Assembly (NCBI GenBank): GCA_013694745.1
Contig: JACDBU010000101.1
Span: forward strand, 1-35,641
DNA: 35,641 bases
Source: Chitinophagaceae bacterium
GTDB taxonomy: Bacteria; Bacteroidota; Bacteroidia; Chitinophagales; Chitinophagaceae
Reading direction: 5' to 3'
The translations under genes were made by a program, and so were the position numbers. The stretch's first letter is position 1. Each line of letters begins with the position of its first letter. Below the pieces are notes generated by a model. That model was given only the letters and a program-made list of their open reading frames with translations. It made no database searches and had not been told where the DNA came from. Shown in pieces: positions 8,529-18,859 of the stretch.

Positions 8529-9359
8529 ATGAGCACAACAGCAACAATAACAGCAGCAGAAATAAATAAATTACGCCAGCAAACCGGCGCCGGTATGATG
8601 GATTGCCGTAAAGCATTAACAGAAAGCAATGGAGATTTTGAAGCAGCTATAGATTACTTAAGAAAAAAAGGACAAAAAGTTGCTGCACTAAGAGGCGACA
8701 GGGAAGCAAAAGAAGGCGTTGTAATTGCTAAAACTACTGATGATAATAAAACAGGATTAATTATAAATGTAAGTTGCGAAACCGATTTCGTTAGTAAAAA
8801 TGCCGAGTATGTTGCATTTGCACAATCCATTATGGATGCAGCAATTGCTAATAATGTAAAGAATGTTGAAGAGCTAAATGGTGTAAAGATCGGCAATGAT
8901 ACGGTGGCTGATAAAGTAAACGAGCAGGTAGCAAAGATCGGCGAAAAAATAAGTGTTTCAAGATTTGAACGGCTCGATGCAGAATTTGTTGCAGCCTATA
9001 TACACGGGGCTTATCGCATGGGTGTGCTTGTTGCTTTTAATAAAACTGCCGGAGAAGCTGGTAAAGATATTGCCATGCAAATTGCCGCTATGAATCCTAT
9101 TGCAGTAGATGCGGCATCTGTGCCGGCTGAAACAATTGCAAGAGAAAAAGACATTGCAATGGAGCAGGTAAAAGCGGAAGGAAAACCGGCAGAAATGGCT
9201 GAGAAAATTGCCATGGGAAAAATAAATAAATTTTTTAAAGAAAGCACATTACTTGCACAACCCTTTGTAAAAGACAATAACAATTCAGTTGGTGATTATT
9301 TAAAAAGTATTGATGCTGATTTAAAGGTTATCTCTTTTAAAAGAGTTGCCTTGGGATAA
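8529..9359 (+). CDS. tsf: Translation elongation factor Ts
   Basis: ITAAEINKLRQQTGAGMMDCRKALTESNGDFEAAIDYLRKKG...; NVSCETDFVSKN. Confidence 0.98.
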   Translation: MSTTATITAAEINKLRQQTGAGMMDCRKALTESNGDFEAAIDYLRKKGQKVAALRGDREAKEGVVIAKTTDDNKTGLIINVSCETDFVSKNAEYVAFAQSIMDAAIANNVKNVEELNGVKIGNDTVADKVNEQVAKIGEKISVSRFERLDAEFVAAYIHGAYRMGVLVAFNKTAGEAGKDIAMQIAAMNPIAVDAASVPAETIAREKDIAMEQVKAEGKPAEMAEKIAMGKINKFFKESTLLAQPFVKDNNNSVGDYLKSIDADLKVISFKRVALG

Positions 9360-9381
9360 AATTAGAATAATCTTATAAAAG

Positions 9382-9411
9382 AAGAGCTGCCAAATATGGC
9401 GGCTCTTTTTA
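9382..9411 (+). terminator. Rho-independent terminator after tsf
   Basis: AAGAGCTGCC-AAATAT-GGCGGCTCTTTTT. Confidence 0.8.
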
Positions 9412-9489
9412 GTTTTAGTAGTTCAAAAAATGCTGATTTTTAAAATCAACAATTTTTATATATTTTAGTTTTTACTAAAACGCATCATA

Positions 9490-10455
9490 ATGAGAAAGGC
9501 TTTAAAAATATTACTCATAATTATTGTGATAATAATTATTCTTGCCGGTACCGCAGCCTCCTACATTGCTTTAAGAAGTATTCCAAAGTATGATGTACAA
9601 AAAATAGACGTTAAAGTAGAATTAACTCCTCAGCGTATACAGACAGGAACAAAGCTGGCATCTATGCTTTGTCGTACTTGCCATTATAGTGAAGACACTA
9701 AAAAATTTACCGGCAGAGAATTAACGGAAGCGCCGCAATTCGGCAAAATCTATACTGCAAATATTACACAGGACACCATTGCAGGGATTGGGAAATGGAC
9801 AGATGGTGATCTTATTTATTTTATAAGAACGGGCCTGAAACCTGACGGTCAATATGTTCCTTTTTACATGCCGAAGCTCATCCATATTTCTGATGAGGAT
9901 CTTTATTCCATTGTGGCATTTTTGCGTTCTGATAATAGCTGGGTTAAAGCTGATAATACAAGGCAATCAGAATCAAAGCCTTCTTTTCTTACCAAATTTT
10001 TGGTAACCATCGGCGCAGCAAAACCATTTGCCTATCCAAAAGCCCCGCTCATGGGGCCAGACACGACCAGCCAGGTTAAGTGGGGACAGTACATCGCACT
10101 TTATCAATTAGAATGTTATGCCTGCCATTCTAAAGATTTTGCCAAGAATGATTATTACAACCCGGAAAAATCTCCAGGCTTTTTTGCCGGTGGTAATAAA
10201 ATGTTTACCCAGGAAGGTAAAATGATCAATAGTCTTAATATAACTAATGATAAAACTACCGGGATAAGTAGCTGGACGGAAGAACAATTTGTTAAGGCTG
10301 TGAAATCGGGTATAGTTCCCACAGGGGAGCAGACCTTACGTTATCCCATGATACCATATAGTAACCTGAGTGATGAAGAAGTAAAAGCCATATATGCTTA
10401 CCTGCAAACAGTTCCGCCCATTACCAATAAAGTTGAAAGGAAATTTGATCAGTAA
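9490..10455 (+). CDS. Membrane-anchored diheme c-type cytochrome
   Basis: N-terminal TM helix; two CxxCH heme motifs (CRTCH, CYACH) in two cytochrome c-like modules, each followed by a W(T)xxxF/L-type segment. Confidence 0.85.
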   Translation: MRKALKILLIIIVIIIILAGTAASYIALRSIPKYDVQKIDVKVELTPQRIQTGTKLASMLCRTCHYSEDTKKFTGRELTEAPQFGKIYTANITQDTIAGIGKWTDGDLIYFIRTGLKPDGQYVPFYMPKLIHISDEDLYSIVAFLRSDNSWVKADNTRQSESKPSFLTKFLVTIGAAKPFAYPKAPLMGPDTTSQVKWGQYIALYQLECYACHSKDFAKNDYYNPEKSPGFFAGGNKMFTQEGKMINSLNITNDKTTGISSWTEEQFVKAVKSGIVPTGEQTLRYPMIPYSNLSDEEVKAIYAYLQTVPPITNKVERKFDQ

Positions 10456-10475
10456 TATTTTTACGGAACTCACCA

Positions 10476-11156
10476 CTACATCACAACACCCGCAGCAACA
10501 AACTGGCAAATCAATCCGCAAATTAATCCGGCATATATTTCTTTTGCGGAATGATCGCTTACGATCAATCTTGATGTGCATACTATGCCGGCAATTAAAA
10601 TGGCAACCATAAGCGGTAATGAAAGCGGTGCTGGATTTGTGTAGAGACTTACAATCATTAAGCCCATAAGCCCGCCTACTCCTACAGCGTGCATACTTAT
10701 TTTAAAATAAATATTGGCGAGCAATGCTGCAGAAGAAGAAATAAAAACACCAAAAGTAAAAGCGGTCAGGATTGACGGGATCTCAATTTGATTGTGAAAA
10801 ACCAGGTACATCCAGAAATAAAATATCCCGGCTGCTATGTAAGGTATTATCCTGTCTTTTTGAGAATTAAGAAAAACGGAATCAATAAATCCTACTCCTT
10901 TCAGCAGCAAAACAGTAATGCCCGGAAATATTACCATGTTCAAAAAAACCATTCCCATAATCGTCCATCGCTCTTTTTGTTCAAATCCAAGGAAATAACG
11001 GGGATGGATAAACGCTAAATAATAAACGGCATATAGGGGAATAAATAAGGGATGAAAGAGATAAGAAAAAACATATGCGAAAAATCTGGTGATCCCTGGT
11101 TGTGTGGTATTTGTGTTATGCTTAAGTATTTGACCGGGACTATTTTGAGCATCCAT
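10476..11156 (-). CDS. Multi-pass membrane protein, divergent PAP2-like phosphatase family
   Basis: Several hydrophobic helices; PAP2-like motif set QKDRIIPY / SMHAVG / SRLIVSDHSAKEIYAG. Confidence 0.6.
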   Translation of the reverse strand: MDAQNSPGQILKHNTNTTQPGITRFFAYVFSYLFHPLFIPLYAVYYLAFIHPRYFLGFEQKERWTIMGMVFLNMVIFPGITVLLLKGVGFIDSVFLNSQKDRIIPYIAAGIFYFWMYLVFHNQIEIPSILTAFTFGVFISSSAALLANIYFKISMHAVGVGGLMGLMIVSLYTNPAPLSLPLMVAILIAGIVCTSRLIVSDHSAKEIYAGLICGLICQFVAAGVVM

Positions 11157-11170
11157 ATAAATCGTAAGTC

Positions 11171-12655
11171 TTAAAGTTCTTTTCGCAGGCGTGCTACAGG
11201 AATGTTCAGTTGCTCTCTGTATTTTGCTACCGTTCGCCTGGCAATATTGTAACCCTTTTCCTGCAATAACTCTGTTAATTTTTCATCACTCAGCGGATGT
11301 TTTTTACTTTCTGCTTCTATCAAATTACTCAATATTTTTTTTACTTCCCGGGTACTCACTTCTTCGCCGCTATCAGTGACGAGGCTTTCACTAAAGAAAA
11401 ATTTTAAACGGTAGGTGCCAAATTCTGTTTGTACAAACTTGCTGTTCGCCACCCGGCTTACCGTGGAAATATCCAGGCCGGTACGTTCAGCAATATCTTT
11501 CAATATCATTGGTCTTAGCTCAGTTTCGTCGCCGGTTAAGAAAAATTCCCGCTGGTAATCCATGATGGTTTGCATCGTACTTAACAACGTGTGCTGCCGC
11601 TGCTTAATAGCATCAATGAACCATTTTGCCGAATCTATTTTTTGTTTTATAAAAAGCACGGCTTCTTTTTGGCGCTTATCTTTTTTTGTACCGCGGTCGT
11701 ATTCTTTCAGCATGTCGCGATACCCTTCGCTAATCCTGAGGTCAGGTGCATTTTTTGAATTCAGGGTGAGTTCGAGCTTGCCAATATTATTGATCACAAA
11801 AAAATCAGGAATAACATAGTTTTCTAACTTGTTGGTATCACCAACCTGCCCGCCTGGCTTCGGATTTAATTTGATGATCTGGTTGATCACCTCTTTAATA
11901 TGTTCATCTGTTAAATTCAATCCACGCTGGATTTTTTCGTAATGTTTTTTGGTAAACTCTTCAAAATATTTATCCAGCACCTTCATCGCGATCTCCACTG
12001 ATTTTCCTTTTCCTGATTTACGTACAAGCTGCAACAGCAGGCATTCTCTAAGGTCGCGGGCCGCAACACCGGGAGGGTCAAATTGTTGTATATATTGTAC
12101 TATTTCTTCAATTTCTTTTTCGGTAGCATCTATATTTTGCCTGAAGGCAAGGTCATCTGCAATGGCACTTAGATCTCTTCTTAAATATCCATCATCATCA
12201 ATGCTGCCAACAATTTGTTCTGCGATCTTTTGTTGCCGCTCGTTAAGATCGAGCATAGTAAGCTGGTTAAGCAATATCTCGTGAAAGGAGGTCTCAACCC
12301 GGTGGGGAATCGTTTTGGTATCATCGGCTTCCGGGTAATTGTCATCCCGTAATTTATAATCTCCAATATCATCATCACCATCACTCACATACTCACTTAT
12401 ATCGATATTTCCATATTCATCTTCGCTGCCATCTTTTTCAAAATCATCTTCACTGTTATCAAAATCATCTTTTACATCGTCAAAATTATCTTCATGGCCA
12501 TCTTCGCCGGGTTCAAGCGCCGGGTTTTCTTCAAGTTCTTCCTTGATCCTTTCTTCCAGGTGGGCCGTAGGAACCTGTAGCAATTTCATCAACTGAATTT
12601 GCTGGGGTGATAATTTTTGCAGTAACTTTTGCTGCAGGCTCTGGCTTAAGGACAT
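11171..12655 (-). CDS. rpoN: RNA polymerase sigma-54 factor
   Basis: QLMKLLQVPTAHLEERIKEELEENPALE; core-binding and HTH regions; C-terminal RpoN box ARRTVAKYREQLNI. Confidence 0.96.
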   Translation of the reverse strand: MSLSQSLQQKLLQKLSPQQIQLMKLLQVPTAHLEERIKEELEENPALEPGEDGHEDNFDDVKDDFDNSEDDFEKDGSEDEYGNIDISEYVSDGDDDIGDYKLRDDNYPEADDTKTIPHRVETSFHEILLNQLTMLDLNERQQKIAEQIVGSIDDDGYLRRDLSAIADDLAFRQNIDATEKEIEEIVQYIQQFDPPGVAARDLRECLLLQLVRKSGKGKSVEIAMKVLDKYFEEFTKKHYEKIQRGLNLTDEHIKEVINQIIKLNPKPGGQVGDTNKLENYVIPDFFVINNIGKLELTLNSKNAPDLRISEGYRDMLKEYDRGTKKDKRQKEAVLFIKQKIDSAKWFIDAIKQRQHTLLSTMQTIMDYQREFFLTGDETELRPMILKDIAERTGLDISTVSRVANSKFVQTEFGTYRLKFFFSESLVTDSGEEVSTREVKKILSNLIEAESKKHPLSDEKLTELLQEKGYNIARRTVAKYREQLNIPVARLRKEL

Positions 12656-12688
12656 TTAGTTAAATTCTTATCTTGTTTAGTTAGAAGC

Positions 12689-12700
12689 TGTAAATTTACA
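12689..12700. promoter_or_regulatory. 12-bp perfect palindrome TGTAAATTTACA between divergent rpoN and the 109-aa ORF
   Basis: Perfect inverted repeat; both strands read TAAATTTA, a near match to TAnnTTTG. Confidence 0.35.
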
Positions 12701-12717
12701 TACACTAAATCAATGAT

Positions 12718-13047
12718 ATGAATAATTGGAATAAAATTTGTGGCTTTATTGCAATTTTTTTTCTGTATGCTACTTTTTTACCTGCACAGATACCGGCCAA
12801 AACGACGGCAATAAGTGCATCAACGGGGGGAAATATAACGACACATTCAATATTTACAATGTACCCCGGTAAAGATATTTTGAATTCTTCAAAGCCTGTA
12901 TCTACAATTTCTTCTGATTATTATACACAGCATTTTGGTTTTTTTTGCAAGAAAGAACTCCAGGTTGAGAAAGCAACAAAAGTTCCTTTACGATTCAGGC
13001 TTGGTTCATTACAGCAATGTAATTATTACGAAGGGAAAAAATTATAA
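12718..13047 (+). CDS. Small exported protein of unknown function
   Basis: Signal peptide ending LPAQ; distinctive C-terminus [37 protein letters not shown]; its stop overlaps the convergent neighbour's stop. Confidence 0.7.
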   Translation: MNNWNKICGFIAIFFLYATFLPAQIPAKTTAISASTGGNITTHSIFTMYPGKDILNSSKPVSTISSDYYTQHFGFFCKKELQVEKATKVPLRFRLGSLQQCNYYEGKKL

Positions 13048-14604
13048 CGAGCCTGGTACCCACTGGCCGTTTGTCCTGGATATATTATACAATTTACTAA
13101 ATTCACTTTCATTGTTTGTATTACTAACTGCGGAAATGGCAAGATAAAAATTATTCCATTCAGCCGGTATCATCTTAGCTGCCAAACGGATGTATAAATC
13201 ATTTCCTGCCAATACGATCTTGTATATCCTCGCATTTTTTATATCCTCTTTTTTAGGAGTAATATACACGGCATAATGTTTTATCGAAGGCAAATTATTT
13301 TGAATGTGAAAGACCATTTCAATTGAATTGGAATGGTCTATTACCGTTAAATTATTAATAACCGGAATGGCCGGCTTTGCATTGTCGATCCATTCCATGG
13401 GTGGTATTAGCGCAGGATATTTATAATAATTATTTTTCAGGCTATCGTTCCATCCGTTAGGATCGCTTTCAAATGTTTTGCTGCTGAAATAAATACTGCC
13501 TTTTACCTGGGGATATTCACGAAGCTTTTTTATTTGATTGGGCAGCTCACCGGGATTTTTCCAGGCACCACTTTTTGAGTCAAAAGCCTTATAAATACCA
13601 TGGCCGATGTATAAATGTCGTCCGTATGAATGCCGTGCCCACCAGTCTATAAGGGTTTCGTAGCCCACCAGTTTATGGCCAAATTCCCAATACAATTGAG
13701 GGGCAGCATAGTCTATCCATTTCATTCTCAGCCATAATAAAATATCGGCATACAGATCGTCATAATTGGTTTGACCCGCACGGGTGTTGCTTCCTTCCGG
13801 GTCTTTATCAATATTGCGCCAAACACCAAAAGGACTGATACCAAATTTGCAGAATTTATTTTCTTTTTTAATAGCCCTGCTTAATAATAAAATAATTGAA
13901 TCAACATTGCTCCTTCGCCAGTTATCTTTATTTATTCCATGCGCATACTTTACATACGAAACCGAATCCGGAAATTCTTTTCCTGCTATGCGGTAAGGAT
14001 AAAAATAATCATCGAAATGGATGGCATCCACGTTGTACCGATGCACCACATCTGTTACTACATTAGTAACGAAATTTTGCACCTGCTTATTCCCGGGATC
14101 AAAATAAAGTTTATCCCCATAAGGTAAAAACCATTCGGGATGCAGTTTGGTGATGTGTTCAGGGGCGATAGAAGAACCACCGATTTTAAATTCGGCGCGG
14201 TATGGATTCATCCAGGCATGAAATTCCATTCCTCGTTTATGCGTTTCCGTTATCATGAATTCCAGCGGGTCATAATACGGAACCGGCGGCTTCCCCTGTG
14301 TGCCTGTCAGCCACTCACTCCATGGCTCATATTGCGAAGGATAAAACGCATCTGTTGCAGGCCGTATCTGGGCGATTATGGCATTCATCCCGTTGCCCTG
14401 GTGGAGGTCAAGCAATTTTATAAATTCTGCTTTTTGGCTGTCGCTGCTTAAATATTTGGAACTTGGCCAGTCAATATTATCAACTGTAGCAACCCACACA
14501 GCCCGGAACTCATATTTCGGCTGCGCCAAAAGCCTAAGCGGGAAAAGAGAAGTACAAAAAAGAAAAAGAGGTAGTGAAAAATATTTCTTTAGCAGGTGTA
14601 TCAT
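13042..14604 (-). CDS. Exported family-10-like glycosyl hydrolase (GHL10/DUF187, YngK-like)
   Basis: [93 protein letters not shown]. Confidence 0.9.
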   Translation of the reverse strand: MIHLLKKYFSLPLFLFCTSLFPLRLLAQPKYEFRAVWVATVDNIDWPSSKYLSSDSQKAEFIKLLDLHQGNGMNAIIAQIRPATDAFYPSQYEPWSEWLTGTQGKPPVPYYDPLEFMITETHKRGMEFHAWMNPYRAEFKIGGSSIAPEHITKLHPEWFLPYGDKLYFDPGNKQVQNFVTNVVTDVVHRYNVDAIHFDDYFYPYRIAGKEFPDSVSYVKYAHGINKDNWRRSNVDSIILLLSRAIKKENKFCKFGISPFGVWRNIDKDPEGSNTRAGQTNYDDLYADILLWLRMKWIDYAAPQLYWEFGHKLVGYETLIDWWARHSYGRHLYIGHGIYKAFDSKSGAWKNPGELPNQIKKLREYPQVKGSIYFSSKTFESDPNGWNDSLKNNYYKYPALIPPMEWIDNAKPAIPVINNLTVIDHSNSIEMVFHIQNNLPSIKHYAVYITPKKEDIKNARIYKIVLAGNDLYIRLAAKMIPAEWNNFYLAISAVSNTNNESEFSKLYNISRTNGQWVPGSL

Positions 14605-14696
14605 TTTACCAAAAGTAAAAATTATTATAAGGAACGATGTTGATGAGGTTAAGACTGGATCTTATGGTTATACAATCAACATATAATTTTTATACA

Positions 14697-15731
14697 TTAG
14701 TCATCTTTCCATACGGAAGCCCCTTCGCTGCAATTAGCACATATATCAATATTTTTCCTGCTCGTGATAAGTTCCTTGCGAAACTGTTTATAATTATCAT
14801 TGTGCCAGATCTCTTTAAAAGATTCCATTTTTAAATTGCCTAAACGATGTGTAGCATCCTTGTCAAAACAACACGGAACAACCAGGCCATCCCAGGTAAT
14901 AACGTTTGCATGCCAGAGTTTCCAGCAATGGTTTAAGAGTTTATTTTTGGAGGTATATTTCCCTTCCTTATTTTTTCGGTAGCGGCTGTATTTTTCGTTA
15001 ACAGGGATAAGCCGGTTAGGATCGTTTTCATAATCATATACCTGGGCAGTTTTAAATCTTACTTCATCAACACCTACTTCCAGCGCTAATTTTTTTATGT
15101 CCTCTATCTGGTGCTCATTGGGCTGCACCACTAAAAACTGGAAAAAAACAAATGGTGTCCGGCTGTTTAAGATCTTCTTCCACTTAACAATATTTTTTGC
15201 CCCTTCAATTACTTTATCAATATTGCCGCCCACACGATATTGCCTGTAAACATCCTGTGTAGTGCCATCAATTGAAATGATCAGGCGGTCTAACCCGCTT
15301 TCCACAGTTTTTCGTGCAACCTCATCCGTTAGGTAATGTGCATTGGTTGAAGTGGCGGTATATAGTTTTTTATCCGCGGCATATTTCACCATTTCCAAAA
15401 ATTCACGGTTCAAAAATGGCTCACCCTGGAAATAAAATATCAGGTATAAAATATCTTTATGAATATCATCTATCGTTTCCCTGAAAAAATCTTTTTTCAG
15501 CATTCCTGTTGGCCTTGTAAATGAACGTAGTCCACTCGGGCATTCCGGGCATCTTAGGTTACAGGAAGTTGTTGGCTCAAATGAAATGGATACGGGATAA
15601 CCCCATTGTACGGGTTTATTAAATAAGCGGCTCAGCGAATAACTGGTGTATACTTTTGTAGCATTCCAAACCCTTCTTACAGTTAATTTACTTAAAAAAT
15701 TCTTACTGTCATTTAAGTTGAAATCAGGCAT
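14697..15731 (-). CDS. Radical SAM protein with C-terminal SPASM-type cysteines
   Basis: CNLRCPECPSG (CxxxCxxC); C-terminal CWKLWHANVITWDGLVVPCCFDKDATHRLGNL...CANCSEG. Confidence 0.92.
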   Translation of the reverse strand: MPDFNLNDSKNFLSKLTVRRVWNATKVYTSYSLSRLFNKPVQWGYPVSISFEPTTSCNLRCPECPSGLRSFTRPTGMLKKDFFRETIDDIHKDILYLIFYFQGEPFLNREFLEMVKYAADKKLYTATSTNAHYLTDEVARKTVESGLDRLIISIDGTTQDVYRQYRVGGNIDKVIEGAKNIVKWKKILNSRTPFVFFQFLVVQPNEHQIEDIKKLALEVGVDEVRFKTAQVYDYENDPNRLIPVNEKYSRYRKNKEGKYTSKNKLLNHCWKLWHANVITWDGLVVPCCFDKDATHRLGNLKMESFKEIWHNDNYKQFRKELITSRKNIDICANCSEGASVWKDD

Positions 15732-15735
15732 AAAA

Positions 15736-15765
15736 CAAAGGTAAGCCTAATCGATGAGGTACAAA
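15736..15765 (-). promoter_or_regulatory. Bacteroidota-type promoter abutting the radical SAM start codon
   Basis: Minus strand: TTTG (15765-15762) - N18 - TACCTTTG (15743-15736), then TTTT and ATG at 15731. Confidence 0.65.
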
Positions 15766-15795
15766 ATAACGCCTTATAATATTTACCTGTAATGC

Positions 15796-16629
15796 TTAAA
15801 GAGTAGCATCAATAGGGTCTTCTGCAGGTTCAGTTACTTTAATGGTTTGTACAACAGGGGTAAATACCAGGTTGTTCTTTACAAACTTATCGTAGTTATC
15901 AAAAATCACATTGAGTGCAATGAAATTCATAACATAGTTCCGGGTTTCCGCAGGTAAATATTTTTTTATATCCCAGAAACCCGCATCACTTTTTCCGCTT
16001 TGTTTCATTGCCGATCTAACCTTACCAATTCCACAATTATATGAGGCTACAGTTAGCAGTATGTCATCATTTAAATTTGCAGCCCCCTCGCGCAGGTATT
16101 TAGCGGCAGCATAAGTTGATTTGGATAAATTTTTTCTTTCATCACATTGCCTCATTTTCCCCTTCACTTTTGTACCATTGGATATTTTTAAACCATGTTC
16201 TTTTGCAGCAGCATCCATAAGCTGCCAATAACCAACCGCACCGGCAGGTGATACAGCATTACCATTGAAACCCGATTCAAGTGCTATCAAAACTTTTAGT
16301 TCCGGGGGTAATTGATAACTTTTTAAAATTGCAGAGATCTTAGGAAAAAATTTTTGTCCGGCATTATAAGTATGTATAAGATAAGCTCTTTTTTTATTGC
16401 TTATTTTTTCAACATATCCAATCGTTTGCTGCCTGTGTTTTTCAAGCAATGAAGGATAAGTGATGTTAGAAGGTTTTGTGATAATTATTTCTGATACTGG
16501 AGCAAGTGTTTTGGCATTATTAGCCAGCAACGTCGTAGTGTCGCCTGTAGCAGCATTTGAATGATTTAAAAACAGTACAACCGTTATTAATAGAAAACCA
16601 ATATGATATCTGTAAGTGCTTAAATTCAT
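15796..16629 (-). CDS. Exported lytic transglycosylase (SLT domain)
   Basis: LPPELKVLIALESGFNGNAVSPAGAVGYWQLMDAAAKEHGLKI...DERKNLSKSTYAAAKYLREG...TVASYNCGIGKV. Confidence 0.92.
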   Translation of the reverse strand: MNLSTYRYHIGFLLITVVLFLNHSNAATGDTTTLLANNAKTLAPVSEIIITKPSNITYPSLLEKHRQQTIGYVEKISNKKRAYLIHTYNAGQKFFPKISAILKSYQLPPELKVLIALESGFNGNAVSPAGAVGYWQLMDAAAKEHGLKISNGTKVKGKMRQCDERKNLSKSTYAAAKYLREGAANLNDDILLTVASYNCGIGKVRSAMKQSGKSDAGFWDIKKYLPAETRNYVMNFIALNVIFDNYDKFVKNNLVFTPVVQTIKVTEPAEDPIDATL

Positions 16630-16745
16630 AGATTTTTTTTCGTTTATTAGCGCCCCGGTTCAAAAGGAAATCATTAACGATGGCGCCTTAATTTATATTG
16701 CTTCGTAAAATATTTTTAGGAACTTTACTATAGTTAAATGGCCGG

Positions 16746-16753
16746 CAAAGGTA
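16746..16753 (-). promoter_or_regulatory. -7 element for the lytic transglycosylase gene
   Basis: TACCTTTG on the minus strand, about 117 bp upstream of the start codon; no convincing TTTG -33 partner seen. Confidence 0.4.
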
Positions 16754-16799
16754 AAAGGCAGAGGCTAAAAAGTAGTTAAAGACCAGTTAAAGAAACCAC

Positions 16800-18737
16800 A
16801 TGAGATTTATATTCATATATATTTGTCTATTCTCCACGGCTGTAGCTCAAATTCCCAACGATTATTGTAAACAGGTTAACAATATTGCTGCAGTGGAAAG
16901 GATGAATCATGAAAGATTGATGCTTCCAGCTTCAGGGGAAACCGGTGCTTCCAATAATTTTGATATTAAATACATAAAAGCTGAGTGGCAGGTAGATCCG
17001 TCCGTAAGGTATATCAATGGAAAGGTTACCCTGTATTTTAAAATAATTACTGCAACCAATACTATTTCACTTGACCTGATGAACGACTTAGTGGTTGATA
17101 GTATTAAACAACGAAATGCCACGCTTGTTAATCAGCATACTAATAATATCATACAAATCAATTTCAGCAACAGTATTGCTGCAGGTACTTTGGATTCCAT
17201 TAACATTTTTTACCAGGGTGTTCCTCCTACAACCGGGTTTGGAGCATTTGTGCAAACCACACATGCAACAACACCCGTAATATGGACCTTAAGCGAGCCT
17301 TACGGCAGTCGCGACTGGTGGCCATGTAAAAATGGACTGGATGACAAAGCAGATTCACTGGATGTTTTTATTACTGGCCCATCACAATACACGGCGGCAT
17401 CAAATGGTTTGTTGCAAAGCGAAACAATAACCGGATCACAAAAAATTACACATTGGAAACACAGGTATCCGATCGCAACATACCTCGTATGCTTTGCTAT
17501 TACTAATTATGCAGTCTTTAATAACAGTGTGCAACTGGGAGCTGTAAGCTTGCCTATGCAAACATTTTGTTATCCGGAAAATCTTGCCTTATTCATGACA
17601 AACACTCCGCTGGTTCTAAATGCAATGCAATTATATAACAACACTTTTGGAGAGTACCCTTTCATAAAAGAAAAATATGGCCATGTACAATTTGGATGGG
17701 GCGGAGGGCAGGAACATCAAACCTCAACTTTTATAGTTACTCCTAATGAGGGGCTCATGGCGCATGAACTTGCACATCAATGGTTCGGTGATAAAATAAC
17801 CTGTGGCAGCTGGCAGGATATATGGCTGAATGAAGGCTTTGCTACACATATTGCCAGCATGTATTATGAAAGAAATTACCCTGCAAACATTTTGATCTCC
17901 AGGAAAAATGAGATTGCCAATATTACCGCGCTGCCTGGAGGATCAGTATGGGTTGATGATACAACAAATGTTAACAGGATATTTGATGGCAGACTGAGTT
18001 ATAGCAAGGGTTCGCACCTGTTGTATATGTTGCGATGGATCATCGGTGATTCCGTTTTTTTTAAAGGATTACGGCAATATCAAAAAGATGAAAAAGTGAT
18101 CTATAGCTTTGCAAGAACAGCTGATCTTCAGAGAAATCTTGAGCAGGTTAGTGGCAGGGATCTCAACTATTTTTTTAAAGAATGGTTTTACGGACAAGGA
18201 TATCCTTCTTATAATATTGTATGGAATCAATTAGGGAGCAATTATGTGCGGGTTAAAATGAACCAGGTTACTTCACATCCTTCCGTTCCTTTTTATGAGC
18301 TTCCTGTTGCATTGGAATTTAAAAATGCAACCATGCAAAAAACCGTTATTTTAAATAATAAATTTAATGGCGAATATTTTTTTGAAAATATTGGGTTCAT
18401 TGCAGATACTGTACTGGTTGATCCGGACTATTGGCTGATAACCAGGAACAATACTTCCGTAAAAGAAACAGATAATATCACAGGCCAAAATGTTATAAGC
18501 ATATTCCCCAACCCTGTACAGGATCAATTGTACATGTATTTTGCCAATTTTAATCTTCCCGCTGCCTCCATAAATATTTACAATGCAGCAGGGCAACTTG
18601 TCTATAAAAAACAATTATCCGTAAATGGTTCAGAATTTCTAGAAGTTTTTGTAAAAAATCTTTCACGCGGAATATATATTGTTAGGATACAATCCGGTAC
18701 TGATATTAAATATAGCCGGAAAATTGTAAAAGATTGA
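16800..18737 (+). CDS. M1 family metallopeptidase with T9SS type A C-terminal sorting domain
   Basis: HELAHQWFGDKITCGSWQDIWLNEGFA (HExxH...E); GGGQEHQT (modified GxMEN); C-term ISIFPNPVQDQLYMYF...GIYIVRIQSG...YSRKIVK. Confidence 0.93.
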   Translation: MRFIFIYICLFSTAVAQIPNDYCKQVNNIAAVERMNHERLMLPASGETGASNNFDIKYIKAEWQVDPSVRYINGKVTLYFKIITATNTISLDLMNDLVVDSIKQRNATLVNQHTNNIIQINFSNSIAAGTLDSINIFYQGVPPTTGFGAFVQTTHATTPVIWTLSEPYGSRDWWPCKNGLDDKADSLDVFITGPSQYTAASNGLLQSETITGSQKITHWKHRYPIATYLVCFAITNYAVFNNSVQLGAVSLPMQTFCYPENLALFMTNTPLVLNAMQLYNNTFGEYPFIKEKYGHVQFGWGGGQEHQTSTFIVTPNEGLMAHELAHQWFGDKITCGSWQDIWLNEGFATHIASMYYERNYPANILISRKNEIANITALPGGSVWVDDTTNVNRIFDGRLSYSKGSHLLYMLRWIIGDSVFFKGLRQYQKDEKVIYSFARTADLQRNLEQVSGRDLNYFFKEWFYGQGYPSYNIVWNQLGSNYVRVKMNQVTSHPSVPFYELPVALEFKNATMQKTVILNNKFNGEYFFENIGFIADTVLVDPDYWLITRNNTSVKETDNITGQNVISIFPNPVQDQLYMYFANFNLPAASINIYNAAGQLVYKKQLSVNGSEFLEVFVKNLSRGIYIVRIQSGTDIKYSRKIVKD

Positions 18738-18859
18738 CAACATGAATTTATTTATCAAACTAATTATTTGCCTGCATTCAAAATATTCAACTTAAGATCT
18801 TTACACGGCTAAGATGATTTTTGCCATTTTAAACTCAATGGTAATTGTTATTTTTGCCC

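Noticed and set aside
18350-18365. Short TTTAAATAATAAATTTAA palindromic stretch inside the M1 peptidase gene
   Set aside because: Encodes NNKFN in frame; AT-rich coincidence.
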